DNA of 64,000 nt from an uncultured Campylobacterales bacterium. Lineage in GTDB: Bacteria; Campylobacterota; Campylobacteria; Campylobacterales; Arcobacteraceae. The notes below the pieces were generated by a model. The model was not told the origin of the DNA. It saw only the letters and a list, made by a program, of their open reading frames with translations, and made no database searches. The position numbers and the translations under genes were made by a program. Positions 37,302 through 46,709 of the stretch are shown here, in pieces. The stretch is from positions 41,836 to 105,835 of the forward strand of contig CANNFB010000008.1 in assembly GCA_947503785.1 (NCBI GenBank), read 5' to 3'. How positions within the stretch are numbered: the first letter of the stretch is position 1; each line of letters opens with the position of its first letter.

Positions 37302-38093
37302 ATGATTGATAAGAAAGAGTTTTTATTACAGTCTATTATTAAAGCATATATAGAACACTTAGAGCCTATTGGTTCTACACAGTTAAAATCTATGTATGAT
37401 ATCACTTATTCTCCTGCAACAATTAGAGGATACTTTAAAAAATTAGGTGATGAAGGTTATCTGGCTCAAGAGCATATTAGTAGTGGAAGAACTCCAACAA
37501 CTGAAGCTTTAAAAGAGTATTGGAAAACAAGACTTAGTTTTAATGTTTCAGATATAAATTTAAAAGCATTACAATATTGTGCATCTGAAGTAGAAGTATC
37601 AGTTTTTATTAAAAAAGAGAAGTCTGATATATTAAAAGAGATTTTAAATGTTGAAGAAAAATATATGATATTAGAATTTTCTTCATTTGCAATATCTGTT
37701 AAGTTTTCAGACGCATTATATAGATTTTTACAAGATATGAGAGGATTAACTCTAAAAGACATCTTACGAATTTCAAAAGATGTTGGTGCATACGATGTAT
37801 GTGATGCAATAAATCAAACTTTACAAAATTCAGATTTTGAAATCTTTAATTATAAAGAGTTTTTAAATTTGGCATTAAGTTATGATTTTGATGAATTAAC
37901 TATAAATAGATTTTTAAAAGGTCAAATCTTAGATGATTTAGAAGAAGGTTTATATTTTGAAAACTTCTTACCAATTGGATATATAGGAATTTGTCATTAT
38001 TGCAAAATTGACAACGAAGATGTGAAGATGCTAGTAATTGGGCAACTTCCAAAAAATTATGAATATTTTTATAAAAAAATTACAACTTTTTAG
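37302..38093 (+). CDS. hrcA: Heat-inducible transcription repressor HrcA
   Basis: A 263-residue repressor of class I heat-shock genes, shorter than the ~340-residue Bacillus protein but normal for Campylobacterota. The N-terminal winged helix (YIEHLEPIGSTQLKSMYDITYSPATIRGYFKKLGDEGYLAQEHISSGRTPT) contains the classic SPATIR recognition helix. It is the first gene of hrcA-grpE-dnaK and should repress its own operon through the CIRCE-like element just upstream. grpE follows after 9 bases. Confidence 0.92.
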   Translation: MIDKKEFLLQSIIKAYIEHLEPIGSTQLKSMYDITYSPATIRGYFKKLGDEGYLAQEHISSGRTPTTEALKEYWKTRLSFNVSDINLKALQYCASEVEVSVFIKKEKSDILKEILNVEEKYMILEFSSFAISVKFSDALYRFLQDMRGLTLKDILRISKDVGAYDVCDAINQTLQNSDFEIFNYKEFLNLALSYDFDELTINRFLKGQILDDLEEGLYFENFLPIGYIGICHYCKIDNEDVKMLVIGQLPKNYEYFYKKITTF

Positions 38094-38102
38094 GAGAAGA
38101 AC

Positions 38103-38669
38103 TTGAGCGAAGAAAAAAAAGAAGAATTACAACAAGAAGAAGTTTTAGAAAATGAAACTGAAGTAATAGTTGAAGAAGAAACACCAGTTGAAGAAACAAT
38201 TGAAAGTGTAAAAGCTGATTTAGAAGAAAAACTTAAAGAAGCAGAAGATAAGTATTTAAGAGTTCATGCAGATTTTGAAAATATTAAAAAAAGATTAGAA
38301 AAAGAGAAATACAATGCTATTGATTATGCGAGTGAAAAGTTTGCAAAAGATTTATTAGCACCAATTGATTCTTTAGAAATGGCATTAGCAGCTGAAGAAG
38401 CTGGGAAAGATTTGCCAGTAGATGAATTATTAGCAAAATTAAAAGAAGGTGTTGAGTTAACAATTAAAAACTTCTATACAGCCTTTGAAAAGCATGATAT
38501 TACTGTAGTTGAAACAGATGGCGAGTTTGATCCAAACTTCCACGACGCAGTTATGCAAATAGATAGCCCAGATCATGAAGATGGACATATTGTGCAAAGA
38601 CTTCAAAAAGGTTATAAATTAAAAGAGAGATTATTAAGACCAGCAATGGTTTCTATTTGTAAAAAATAG
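38103..38669 (+). CDS. grpE: Nucleotide exchange factor GrpE
   Basis: Co-chaperone that releases ADP from DnaK, 188 residues. A glutamate-rich N-terminus leads to a long helix (LKEAEDKYLRVHADFENIKKRLEKEK), then the compact beta domain ending DGHIVQRLQKGYKLKERLLRPAMVSI, a strong GrpE signature. TTG start with an aggagaa ribosome site. A 90-base gap to dnaK holds a small possible stem (tgacgtt/aatgtca, with one G-U pair in RNA) but no clear promoter. Confidence 0.95.
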   Translation: MSEEKKEELQQEEVLENETEVIVEEETPVEETIESVKADLEEKLKEAEDKYLRVHADFENIKKRLEKEKYNAIDYASEKFAKDLLAPIDSLEMALAAEEAGKDLPVDELLAKLKEGVELTIKNFYTAFEKHDITVVETDGEFDPNFHDAVMQIDSPDHEDGHIVQRLQKGYKLKERLLRPAMVSICKK

Positions 38670-38759
38670 ATTTAAGATGACGTTGACCGTAATGTCAAAA
38701 AACTAGAACATATTAATTAGACAAAAATAAAACAAAATAAAAAATGATAAGGAAGAAAA

Positions 38760-40652
38760 ATGAGTAAAGTAATTGGAATCGATTTAGGAACTACAAACTC
38801 TTGTATGGCAGTTTACGAAGGTGGAGAAGCTAAGATTATCCCTAATAAAGAGGGTAAAAATACAACTCCTTCAATTGTTGCATTCACTGATAAAGGTGAA
38901 GTATTAGTGGGAGATCCTGCAAAAAGACAAGCTATTACAAATCCTGAAAAAACTATTTATTCTGTAAAAAGAATTATGGGTTTAATGATGGACGAAGAAA
39001 ATGCTAAAGAAGCACAATCTAAAGTTGGTTATAAAATCGTTGATAGAAATGGTGCAGCAGCAATTGAAATTGGAGATAAAGTATATACTCCTCAAGAAAT
39101 TTCAGCAAAAATTTTAGGAAAATTAAAAGCTGATGCTGAAGAATATTTAGGTGCTCCTGTAACTGATGCTGTTATTACAGTACCAGCTTATTTTAATGAT
39201 GCACAAAGAAAAGCAACTCAAGAAGCTGGAACTATTGCTGGTCTTAATGTATTAAGAATTATTAATGAGCCAACAGCTGCTTCATTATCTTATGGATTAG
39301 ATAAAAAAGGTGAAGAAAAAGTTTTAGTTTATGATTTAGGTGGTGGTACATTTGATGTTACTGTTCTTGAAATCGGAGATGGAACTTTTGAAGTATTATC
39401 AACTGATGGTAATGCATTCTTAGGTGGAGATGATTTTGATAATGCAATTATTGATTGGTTAGCAAAAGAATTTAAAGACGAAAATGGTTTTGATATTAAA
39501 AATGACAAAATGGCACTTCAAAGATTAAAAGATGCTGCTGAAAATGCTAAAAAAGAACTTTCTTCAGCTGAGTCAACTGAAATTAACTTACCATTTATTT
39601 CAATGGGTTCTGCTGGTCCTGTTCACTTAGTTAAGTCATTAACTAGAGCTAAGTTTGAATCTATGACTGAGCACTTAATTTCTGAAACTTTAGAGCACAT
39701 CAAAACTGCACTTAAAGATGCTGGATTAGATAAAGATGAAATTCAAGAAATTATTATGGTTGGTGGATCTACAAGATTACCAAAAGCAAACTCTGTTGTT
39801 AGAGATTTTTTTGGAAAAGATTTAAACAAAGGTGTTAACCCTGATGAAGTTGTTGCTGCTGGTGCCGCTGTTCAAGCTGGTGTATTAAAAGGTGATGTTA
39901 AAGATGTATTATTACTAGATGTTACTCCATTATCTTTAGGTATTGAAACTCTAGGTGGAGTTTTAACTAAGTTAATTGAAAAAGGTACAACAATTCCAGT
40001 TAAGAAATCACAAGTTTTCTCAACAGCTGAAGATAATCAACCAGCTGTTTCTATTCATGTAGGACAAGGTGAAAGAGAATTTGCAAAAGATAATAAATCT
40101 TTAGGTATGTTTGAATTATCAGATATCCCAGCAGCTCCAAGAGGTGTTCCTCAAATTGAAGTAACATTTGATATTGATGCAAATGGTGTTTTAAATGTAT
40201 CTGCTAAAGATAAAGGAACTGGTAAAGAAAACAAAATTACTATTTCTGGTTCTTCTGGACTTAGCGATGAAGAAATCGAAAAAATGGTAAACGAAGCAGA
40301 AGCAAATAAAGAAGTTGATGCTAAGAAAAAAGAAGTAATTGAAGTAAGAAACCAAGCTGATGCATTATTACATTCAACTAAGAAAACATTAGAAGAAAAT
40401 CCTGATGCAGTTTCTGAAGAAGAAAGTAAAGCTATCGTTGATTCAGCTGCTGAGTTAGAAGAATTACTAAAAGATGAAAATGCTACTAAAGAGCAAATTG
40501 AAGAAAAAGTGAAAGCTTTAACTGAAAAATCTCATAAATTAGCAGAAGCTATGTATAAAAAAGAAGGCGGAGATCAAGCAGGTGCAGGTGCACAGCCAGA
40601 TAAAAAAGCTAAAAAAGACGATGACGATGTTATCGATGCTGAAGTAGAGTAA
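38760..40652 (+). CDS. dnaK: Chaperone DnaK (Hsp70)
   Basis: ATP-driven chaperone of 630 residues. The ATPase domain begins [20 protein letters not shown] and includes [19 protein letters not shown] and [12 protein letters not shown]. The substrate-binding domain and a lid follow, with the acidic C-terminal tail [11 protein letters not shown] typical of bacterial DnaK. It is the third gene of the heat-shock operon, with a strong aagga ribosome site. dnaJ is not adjacent. Confidence 0.98.
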   Translation: MSKVIGIDLGTTNSCMAVYEGGEAKIIPNKEGKNTTPSIVAFTDKGEVLVGDPAKRQAITNPEKTIYSVKRIMGLMMDEENAKEAQSKVGYKIVDRNGAAAIEIGDKVYTPQEISAKILGKLKADAEEYLGAPVTDAVITVPAYFNDAQRKATQEAGTIAGLNVLRIINEPTAASLSYGLDKKGEEKVLVYDLGGGTFDVTVLEIGDGTFEVLSTDGNAFLGGDDFDNAIIDWLAKEFKDENGFDIKNDKMALQRLKDAAENAKKELSSAESTEINLPFISMGSAGPVHLVKSLTRAKFESMTEHLISETLEHIKTALKDAGLDKDEIQEIIMVGGSTRLPKANSVVRDFFGKDLNKGVNPDEVVAAGAAVQAGVLKGDVKDVLLLDVTPLSLGIETLGGVLTKLIEKGTTIPVKKSQVFSTAEDNQPAVSIHVGQGEREFAKDNKSLGMFELSDIPAAPRGVPQIEVTFDIDANGVLNVSAKDKGTGKENKITISGSSGLSDEEIEKMVNEAEANKEVDAKKKEVIEVRNQADALLHSTKKTLEENPDAVSEEESKAIVDSAAELEELLKDENATKEQIEEKVKALTEKSHKLAEAMYKKEGGDQAGAGAQPDKKAKKDDDDVIDAEVE

Positions 40653-40663
40653 AACTCTGCTTC

Positions 40664-40963
40664 ATGCAAACTATAATATTTTTACTACTAGTTTTTTTAA
40701 TAGTAATATTCTCAGTATTACAATACTTTAAAAGCAAAAAAACAAGAGAAGCAAAGCTAAATAGTGGGGAATGTCCTGACTGTGGAGCCAAGGCAAAAGT
40801 TTTTTTTGATGAAGCTACAAATACAAAATTTAAGTCTGAAGTGATAAAAGCAAAACTTTTAAAAAATCATGGTTGTTCAGGTGTTAGTGAGATTGAATTT
40901 AAATGCTCTGCTTGTGGATTAAAAGAAGTTCATCAAGTCTCTTCTGCTGGATGTAACTTATAA
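40664..40963 (+). CDS. Small membrane-anchored, probable zinc-ribbon protein
   Basis: A 99-residue protein with one N-terminal membrane helix (IIFLLLVFLIVIFSVLQYF) and a soluble part with paired cysteines: CPDC, HGC, CSAC and a final AGC. The CxxC...CxxC spacing suggests bound zinc or a redox role. It follows dnaK by 11 bases. I do not recognise a named family; similar small proteins occur in related bacteria by general pattern only. Confidence 0.65.
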   Translation: MQTIIFLLLVFLIVIFSVLQYFKSKKTREAKLNSGECPDCGAKAKVFFDEATNTKFKSEVIKAKLLKNHGCSGVSEIEFKCSACGLKEVHQVSSAGCNL

Positions 40964-40997
40964 AAAGATATAATCTTTAAAAAATTGGATTTATCTC

Positions 40998-42095
40998 TTG
41001 AAACATTATTTATTAATACTATTATCATTTATTATACTTGGATGTTCTAACAAAGAACAAACATTACCTACTGATTTAACACAAGAATCTACGACTAAAA
41101 CTGATGTAATAAAAACTGAATTTGAAAATTTAAATGGATTTTATGATGATGATTTAGATTTAGCTCTAGATGTATTTAAAGAAGCTTGCACAAAATCTAT
41201 TAAAAAAGATATGTTTAAACAAGTATGTGAAAACTCACAATATTACAATAATGGACAAGTGTTTTTTACAAAATACTTCACACCAAAAGTTCTAGTTTCA
41301 AATTCTGGAGATAAGGGTCTTATAACTGGTTATTTTGAACCTTTATTATATGGAAGTAGAATAAAAGATGAGATATATAAATACCCAGTATACAAAACAC
41401 CAAAAGACTTAGTAACAATAAAAAATAAAAAAAGATATCCAAACTTTAAAAGATTAAGATATAAAGCAAAAATTAGAAATGGAAAATATGTACCTTATGA
41501 TTCAAGAGAACAAATAGAAAACTCAAATAATTTTGAAGTAATTTGTTATGTAAGTGATCCCATAGACCTTTTTTTTATGCAAATTCAAGGTTCTGGACGT
41601 GTTCTCTTAGATAATGGGGAAACTATAAATATTGGCTATGCAAATCAAAATGGAAGAAAATATTTTGCAATTGGAAAATATTTAATTGAAGAGGAATATT
41701 TAACAAAAGAAGAAGTATCTTTACAAAGTATAAAAGAGTTTTTGCAATTGAACCCATCAAAAATGCAAGATATAATGAATTTAAATAAAAGTTATGTATT
41801 TTTCCATGAAAGTGAAAATAGTGCAACAGGAAGTTTAAATGTACCTTTAGTTGCAAAAAGAAATATTGCAGTTGATAGAAACTATATTCCTTTAGGAATG
41901 CCTGTATTTTTAGAAACTTTTAATCCAAAAACAAAAGAACCAATAAATAAACTTGTAGTTGCTGCTGATACAGGAGGGGCAATAAAAGGTGAAATTAGAG
42001 CTGATTATTTTACTGGATTTGGAAAAGAAGCAAAAGAACTAGCAGGTCTTATGAAAGAAGAAGGTCGACTTCATATGCTAATTCCTAAGATTTAA
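40998..42095 (+). CDS. mltA: Membrane-bound lytic murein transglycosylase A (lipoprotein)
   Basis: A 365-residue outer-membrane lipoprotein that cleaves peptidoglycan glycan strands. The signal ends in a lipobox (IILGCSNK). MltA-domain segments include LITGYFEPLLYGS, DLFFMQIQGSGRVLLDNGE and YVFFHE, and the C-terminal 3D domain carries the catalytic aspartate region VAADTGGAIKG and RADYFTGFG. The start is TTG at 40998. A second glycan-cleaving gene, the SLT-like protein, lies at 8749. Confidence 0.93.
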   Translation: MKHYLLILLSFIILGCSNKEQTLPTDLTQESTTKTDVIKTEFENLNGFYDDDLDLALDVFKEACTKSIKKDMFKQVCENSQYYNNGQVFFTKYFTPKVLVSNSGDKGLITGYFEPLLYGSRIKDEIYKYPVYKTPKDLVTIKNKKRYPNFKRLRYKAKIRNGKYVPYDSREQIENSNNFEVICYVSDPIDLFFMQIQGSGRVLLDNGETINIGYANQNGRKYFAIGKYLIEEEYLTKEEVSLQSIKEFLQLNPSKMQDIMNLNKSYVFFHESENSATGSLNVPLVAKRNIAVDRNYIPLGMPVFLETFNPKTKEPINKLVVAADTGGAIKGEIRADYFTGFGKEAKELAGLMKEEGRLHMLIPKI

Positions 42096-42106
42096 ATTTA
42101 CAATTT

Positions 42107-42130
42107 GTAGTTAATAGTTTTATTAGCTAC
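42107..42130. terminator. Hairpin between mltA and the convergent small gene
   Basis: Ten-base arms gtagttaata / tattagctac with one mismatch and the loop GTTT. The right arm covers the last codon and stop of the minus-strand gene. It probably ends transcription from both sides. Confidence 0.5.
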
Positions 42131-42362
42131 AGCAACCATTTCCACAGCAGTTATCTCTTGCGTCACTGTAAAATGAGATAACAAAATTATTATACATTTC
42201 TTGCAAATCAAATTCATGTTTCTTACAAAAATCGTTATTCATTGTATCTTTCATTTCTATTGCTTTTAATAGTGCTTCATCTTTTGATTGAAATTTTAAA
42301 TTATTTTCTAAATCACTTTTTTTAAAGCAAGGGCATTGGTTTGAAACAATAATTTTATACAT
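42123..42362 (-). CDS. Small hypothetical protein with a C-terminal cysteine cluster
   Basis: A 79-residue cytosolic protein (no signal or membrane helix) with an N-terminal CPC motif (SNQCPCFKK), one mid-protein Cys (DFCKKHEF) and a final DNCCGNGCCS cluster. The two CC pairs separated by GNG strongly suggest metal or metal-cluster binding. The ATG is preceded by aagga at normal spacing. I do not recognise a named family. It stands alone on its strand between mltA and psd. Confidence 0.7.
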   Translation of the reverse strand: MYKIIVSNQCPCFKKSDLENNLKFQSKDEALLKAIEMKDTMNNDFCKKHEFDLQEMYNNFVISFYSDARDNCCGNGCCS

Positions 42363-42490
42363 CTATTTGTCCTTAATATTTTATAAAAATTTATTTTTTA
42401 GGGTAGCAAAAAATCACTTATTTCTTATTAAAGCACTTTAAGAACAAAAACTAGATAAAATATAACAATTAATAACACAAAAGGAAAAAA

Positions 42491-43297
42491 ATGCATATTA
42501 CAAATTTAATTTCTCAAAACTTTGGAAAGTTTGCTAAAAAAGAATTTCCATCATTTATTCAAAGAATTATTAACGCCTCTTACGTTAAATTCTTAGGTTT
42601 AAATATGAGTGAATTTAAAAATCCAAAGTTTTATAAATCTTTAAATGCTTTGTTTACAAGAGAGTTAGAGATTTCAAGAGAAATAAATGAAGATAAAAAT
42701 GTAGTAATATCTCCAACTGATAGTTTTATAACAGAATGTGGAAAAATAAAAGATGATATTGCCTTACAAATTAAAGGTATGGAATACAGTATTGAGGATT
42801 TATTAACTTACTATTGTAATGATAATTTAGAAAGAATTAAAAATGGTTCATTTATGAACTTCTATCTTTCTCCAAAAGATTATCATAGATATCACGCAGC
42901 GAGTGATTTTAAACTTAAAAAACTTATTCATGTTCCAGGAAAACTTTACCCAGTAAATTTAAAATATTTAAATAAAGAACTGGATTTATTTGTACAAAAT
43001 GAAAGAGTTATTATTGAGTGCGAAAAGAATGGAAAACTATTTTATATGGTATTTGTTGGAGCTTTAAACGTAGGTCAAATGGTATTTGAATTTGAGCCAA
43101 GAGTTGAAACAAATATAGATTCTCAAGAGATAAAAGTATATGAATATGAAAATTTAGAAATTTCAAAAGGTGATTGTTTAGGTTACTTTAAAATGGGTTC
43201 AACTGTCGTGATGTTATGGGAAGAAAATAGTGTTGAAATTGAAGAATTATTAAATCAAAATGTAAGATTTGGTCAAGTAATAGCTAGAGAGATTTAG
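42491..43297 (+). CDS. psd: Phosphatidylserine decarboxylase
   Basis: Pyruvoyl-dependent enzyme that makes phosphatidylethanolamine, 268 residues. It has YLSPKDYHRYHAASD and KLYPVN, and the self-cleavage site near the C-terminus in KMGSTVVML (GST; the serine becomes the pyruvoyl group). Cleavage would give a long beta and a short alpha chain. ATG with aaagga upstream. pssA is not adjacent. Confidence 0.95.
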   Translation: MHITNLISQNFGKFAKKEFPSFIQRIINASYVKFLGLNMSEFKNPKFYKSLNALFTRELEISREINEDKNVVISPTDSFITECGKIKDDIALQIKGMEYSIEDLLTYYCNDNLERIKNGSFMNFYLSPKDYHRYHAASDFKLKKLIHVPGKLYPVNLKYLNKELDLFVQNERVIIECEKNGKLFYMVFVGALNVGQMVFEFEPRVETNIDSQEIKVYEYENLEISKGDCLGYFKMGSTVVMLWEENSVEIEELLNQNVRFGQVIAREI

Positions 43298-43362
43298 TTA
43301 TTTTAACTTACTATAAAAAATAATTTTGTTATAATCAAGTTATATTAAAAAGTGGAAAAATA

Positions 43363-45411
43363 ATGAATAATAAAATATTTCTAAAAATTGGCTGGATGCT
43401 TATAATAGCACTACTTGGCTATCTTTTCTTTGTTGTATTCTTTCTTTCACCTAAAGTAAATAACTACTTAAGTGATACAGAAATCAAAAATGAAAGATTA
43501 CAATTTAACAAAGTGGTCTCAATTATAAACGGCAAATCAAGAAACTTTGAAAATAAAGATATCTTAATTAAAGATGTTGAATTATTATTAAGTAGTATTA
43601 CTTTAGCAAAAACTGGACAAATTTATATATTTGATAGTTCAGGAAAAGTAGTAATTGATGCAAGTAATGAATTTGATTCAAAAGATATTTCAAAATTAAT
43701 TCTTCCAAATACAGAAAATAAATTATTTTTAGATGAAATTAAAAAATCTCATAATAGTAGAACAGCTTTTGAATATTTGTGGAATAAACAATATGATGCA
43801 TATAATTATGTATATCCAAAGATTTCATGGGTAGAGTATAATAAAACATTAGATTGGTATATAGTTTCATCAGTTTATAAAGAAGATTTTTCTACTTATG
43901 TCGAAGGAATTAATGCTTTAATTTTAAATATTTCTATTTTGTTATTTGTAGTTTTAGCAATAATTGGTATTTTTATTACAGTTAAAGTTATTGCACCTAT
44001 TAACAAGATGTTTTCAGAAGTTCAAAAAGCACAAGTTGAAACTAATGAATTTGAGTCAGGGCCTAAATCAAAAGATGAGATTGGTTTCTTAGCAAACCAA
44101 TTTAATACCCTTCTTGATCAAGTTGAAACTAATAGAAAAACATTAGATGACCATGTACAAAAGAAAACAAAAGAGATTAGTGATAAACTTTACTATGATG
44201 AACTAACAAATTTAAAAAATAGATACGCACTTCAAGAAGACATAAAAGACTCAGATTTTGTATCAGTTGCCTTGGTAGATATTGATTCTTTTGATGATAT
44301 TAATGAGCTTTATGGATTCTCAACAGGTAACTTAGTTTTAATAGAAACAGCAAATATATTAAATGAATTCAGTGCTAAATACAATGTAACAGTTCATAGA
44401 ATACATGGAAATGTTTTTAGTGTTACAGATAAAAGAATGATGGGCTTTTCTAAATATGATCAATTTATCACGGAATTATCAACATTATTTAAAAATAGAC
44501 CTATTATCGTTGAAGAACTTGATATTGAGATTTTTATAGATATTACATTAGGGATATCTATTGCACAAGAAGAGCCTTTAAAAACAGCTGGAATTGCTTT
44601 AAAGAAAGCTAAAAAAACAAATCAAAGATTCTTTGTTTACAATAATGAACTTGATACAAAAGAGATTATTGAGAAGTCTATACATTGGAGAGAAAAAATA
44701 AAATGTGCGTTAAAAGATAATACAGTAACACCATTTTATCAGCCAATTTTCAATAGAGAAAAAGAGATTGTTAAGTACGAAACATTAATGAGAATAAAAG
44801 ATATTGATGATGAAGGAAAAGAAGTTTTCTTACTTCCTTATTTATTCTTAGATGTTGCAGTTAAAACAAAACAGTATTTACAATTATCAAATCAAGTTAT
44901 TTCAAAAGCACTAGCTGATTTAAATAGAACAGAAAAACAAATATCGTTTAATTTAAGTTTTAAAGATATTCTAGATATAGATTTTGTAGAATCATTAGAT
45001 AAAAATTTAGATAAAATTGATAGTGTTAATAAGGAAAGAATAGTTTTTGAAATACTTGAAAGTGATCATATCTCTGATTATACAATTTTAGAAGACTTTA
45101 TTTTAAAATATAGAAATCAAGGTATAAAAATTGCAATTGATGATTTTGGTACAGGGTATTCTAACTTTGCACATATCTTAAAAATAAGACCTAATTATAT
45201 AAAAATTGATGGATCTTTGATTAAAAATATAGATACTGATAAAAATTCATTTGAAATGGTAAAATCTATAATAGAGTTTTCCAAAGCTTTAAATATTAAG
45301 GTTATTGCCGAGTTTATTCACTCTCAAGAAGTTTTTGATTTAGTTATGGATTTAGGTGTAGATGAGTTTCAAGGTTTCCATTTAGGAAAACCTGATGCAC
45401 ATATTGAGTAG
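43363..45411 (+). CDS. Membrane c-di-GMP phosphodiesterase: Cache-like sensor, HAMP, degenerate GGDEF, EAL
   Basis: A 682-residue signalling protein. Helix 1 is at about 8-30, a periplasmic single-Cache-like sensor follows (TGQIYIFDSSGKVVIDAS, WYIVSSVYKEDF), then helix 2 at about 188-210, HAMP, GGDEF-type domain (about 275-425) and EAL domain (about 440-680). The GGDEF signature is replaced by HGNVF, so cyclase activity is unlikely. The EAL domain keeps the metal and catalytic residues: ETLMR, FNLSF, EILES, IDDFGTGYS, YIKID, IAEF and EFQGFHLGKP. It probably degrades c-di-GMP in response to a periplasmic signal. It is a single gene between psd and a small conserved ORF. Confidence 0.9.
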   Translation: MNNKIFLKIGWMLIIALLGYLFFVVFFLSPKVNNYLSDTEIKNERLQFNKVVSIINGKSRNFENKDILIKDVELLLSSITLAKTGQIYIFDSSGKVVIDASNEFDSKDISKLILPNTENKLFLDEIKKSHNSRTAFEYLWNKQYDAYNYVYPKISWVEYNKTLDWYIVSSVYKEDFSTYVEGINALILNISILLFVVLAIIGIFITVKVIAPINKMFSEVQKAQVETNEFESGPKSKDEIGFLANQFNTLLDQVETNRKTLDDHVQKKTKEISDKLYYDELTNLKNRYALQEDIKDSDFVSVALVDIDSFDDINELYGFSTGNLVLIETANILNEFSAKYNVTVHRIHGNVFSVTDKRMMGFSKYDQFITELSTLFKNRPIIVEELDIEIFIDITLGISIAQEEPLKTAGIALKKAKKTNQRFFVYNNELDTKEIIEKSIHWREKIKCALKDNTVTPFYQPIFNREKEIVKYETLMRIKDIDDEGKEVFLLPYLFLDVAVKTKQYLQLSNQVISKALADLNRTEKQISFNLSFKDILDIDFVESLDKNLDKIDSVNKERIVFEILESDHISDYTILEDFILKYRNQGIKIAIDDFGTGYSNFAHILKIRPNYIKIDGSLIKNIDTDKNSFEMVKSIIEFSKALNIKVIAEFIHSQEVFDLVMDLGVDEFQGFHLGKPDAHIE

Positions 45412-45480
45412 TTTTAATTAAACAAAAGCTTATTCTTGTAAAATTAAGTAAGAAAACAAATTAAATAATAAGGGTATAAA

Positions 45481-45711
45481 ATGTCTACAATTACAGAACT
45501 TGGTTCATTACCATTAGCAGGTACAAAAAAAGGTGTTATTTCAGTTTCAAATGTTACAGAACCTTATGGAAAAGATACTCCAGATATTGTAAGTATTGGT
45601 GTTTCTTTAAATGGACAAGATATTCAATGGAAATCTCATCTTCCTTATGAGAATTTAGATGAAGTTATTGCTATTTTACAAAAAGCAAGCGAAGATAGAA
45701 AAAACTCATAA
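45481..45711 (+). CDS. Small hypothetical protein
   Basis: A 76-residue protein, soluble, no signal peptide or cysteines (MSTITELGSLPLAGTKKG...). Predicted mixed strands then a C-terminal helix (NLDEVIAILQKASEDRK). It has its own promoter-like region and a clear terminator hairpin at 45719, which supports it as an independent gene. I do not recognise a family. Confidence 0.6.
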   Translation: MSTITELGSLPLAGTKKGVISVSNVTEPYGKDTPDIVSIGVSLNGQDIQWKSHLPYENLDEVIAILQKASEDRKNS

Positions 45712-45718
45712 TAAATTT

Positions 45719-45749
45719 AGTAAACGTAAGGTTTTTTCTTACGTTTACT
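45719..45749 (+). terminator. Terminator hairpin after the 76-residue ORF
   Basis: Perfect 12-bp stem agtaaacgtaag / cttacgtttact with a 7-base loop (gtttttt), 8 bases past the stop codon, followed by pyrimidine-rich sequence with a run of T at 45761. Confidence 0.75.
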
Positions 45750-45801
45750 TTCTACTAACCTTTTTTAGATATACTTATTTAATAAACTCAAAGGTTATAA
45801 C

Positions 45802-46203
45802 TTGAAAAAAATACTTATTATCATTACTCTACTTTCTTCACTTATAATTTCTTCAAATGCAATAGAATCAAAATCGCTTACAGTAGATGAATTGGAAGTT
45901 TACATGGATAAAAATATTATAGTAATTGATATTAGAGATGAAAACAAATGGAAAACTACTGGTATAATTCCACGTTCTTATAGACTAACATATAATAAAG
46001 AAAATGAGAAAAAATGGTTATATACTTTAATTAAACTAATAAAAGACAAAAAGAGAGCTTTTGTTTTAATATCAAAAAAAGGTAAAAAAGCAAAAGATTT
46101 GGCTTTTAAATTAGATGCAGATAAAAAAATAAAAAATGCAATGTATCTTGACGGTGGAATTGATGAGTGGATTGACTCAGATAGAAGAGTAATAAACTAC
46201 TAA
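45802..46203 (+). CDS. Exported rhodanese-like protein lacking the catalytic cysteine
   Basis: A 133-residue protein with a signal peptide (KILIIITLLSSLIISSNA) and a rhodanese fold (IVIDIRDENKWKTTGIIPRSYRLTY ... MYLDGGIDEWI). At the active-site loop, where rhodaneses have Cys, the sequence is LISKKGKKAKD, so the nucleophile is Ser or absent. Sulfurtransferase activity is not expected; a binding role is more likely. TTG start with aaagg. It converges on an intact rhodanese gene, the two ends sharing one hairpin. Confidence 0.8.
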   Translation: MKKILIIITLLSSLIISSNAIESKSLTVDELEVYMDKNIIVIDIRDENKWKTTGIIPRSYRLTYNKENEKKWLYTLIKLIKDKKRAFVLISKKGKKAKDLAFKLDADKKIKNAMYLDGGIDEWIDSDRRVINY

Positions 46204-46222
46204 ATTTAGTATTTAGTAGTTT
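46194..46222. terminator. Bidirectional hairpin spanning both rhodanese stop codons
   Basis: Perfect 11-bp inverted repeat aaactactaaa / tttagtagttt with a 7-base loop. It contains the last codons and stops of both convergent genes, which is why both proteins end in tyrosine (NY and KY). Confidence 0.75.
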
Positions 46223-46559
46223 CTCTTAATTCTTGCTGCCATAAAGCCATACCGCCAAATAAATGAGCTGTATTTTTATATCCTTGCTCAATTAAAAAGT
46301 TTCCTATTGTTCTTGTTCTATTTGCATGAGCGCAGATTAACACAAAAGTTTGATCTTTTGATCTTACTATTTTTTCAAATTCTTTCATCCAATTTTCTAT
46401 ATCATGATTTCCGTATTCATCAAAAAATGTCATTAAATGAGCACTCTTTATAACTCCAGTTCTTTTAAATTCATCTTCTCTTCTTACATCAATCATTACA
46501 ATATTATCATCAATCATTTTTTCTACTATTCTAGGTTGTAAATCTACTAATTCATTCAT
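46206..46559 (-). CDS. Cytoplasmic rhodanese-domain protein
   Basis: A 117-residue single rhodanese domain without signal peptide. The active-site loop is intact in type: LICAHANRTRT with the catalytic cysteine followed by six residues including Arg. Other landmarks are IVMIDVRREDEFKRTGVI and HLFGGMALW. It may transfer sulfane sulfur in the cytosol. ATG with aagga. Its sequence parallels the exported, cysteine-less neighbour, suggesting an old duplication. Confidence 0.88.
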   Translation of the reverse strand: MNELVDLQPRIVEKMIDDNIVMIDVRREDEFKRTGVIKSAHLMTFFDEYGNHDIENWMKEFEKIVRSKDQTFVLICAHANRTRTIGNFLIEQGYKNTAHLFGGMALWQQELRETTKY

Positions 46560-46709
46560 ATATATCCTTATGTTTAAAATAGAATTCTAACATAAAATTC
46601 TTAGAATCAAATATAATAAAATCTTATATTTGTACATATACAAATAAGGAATTAACAAACTCTTTACAAATTTTGAATATAATAATAAAAAAATATTATA
46701 GGACTTTAA

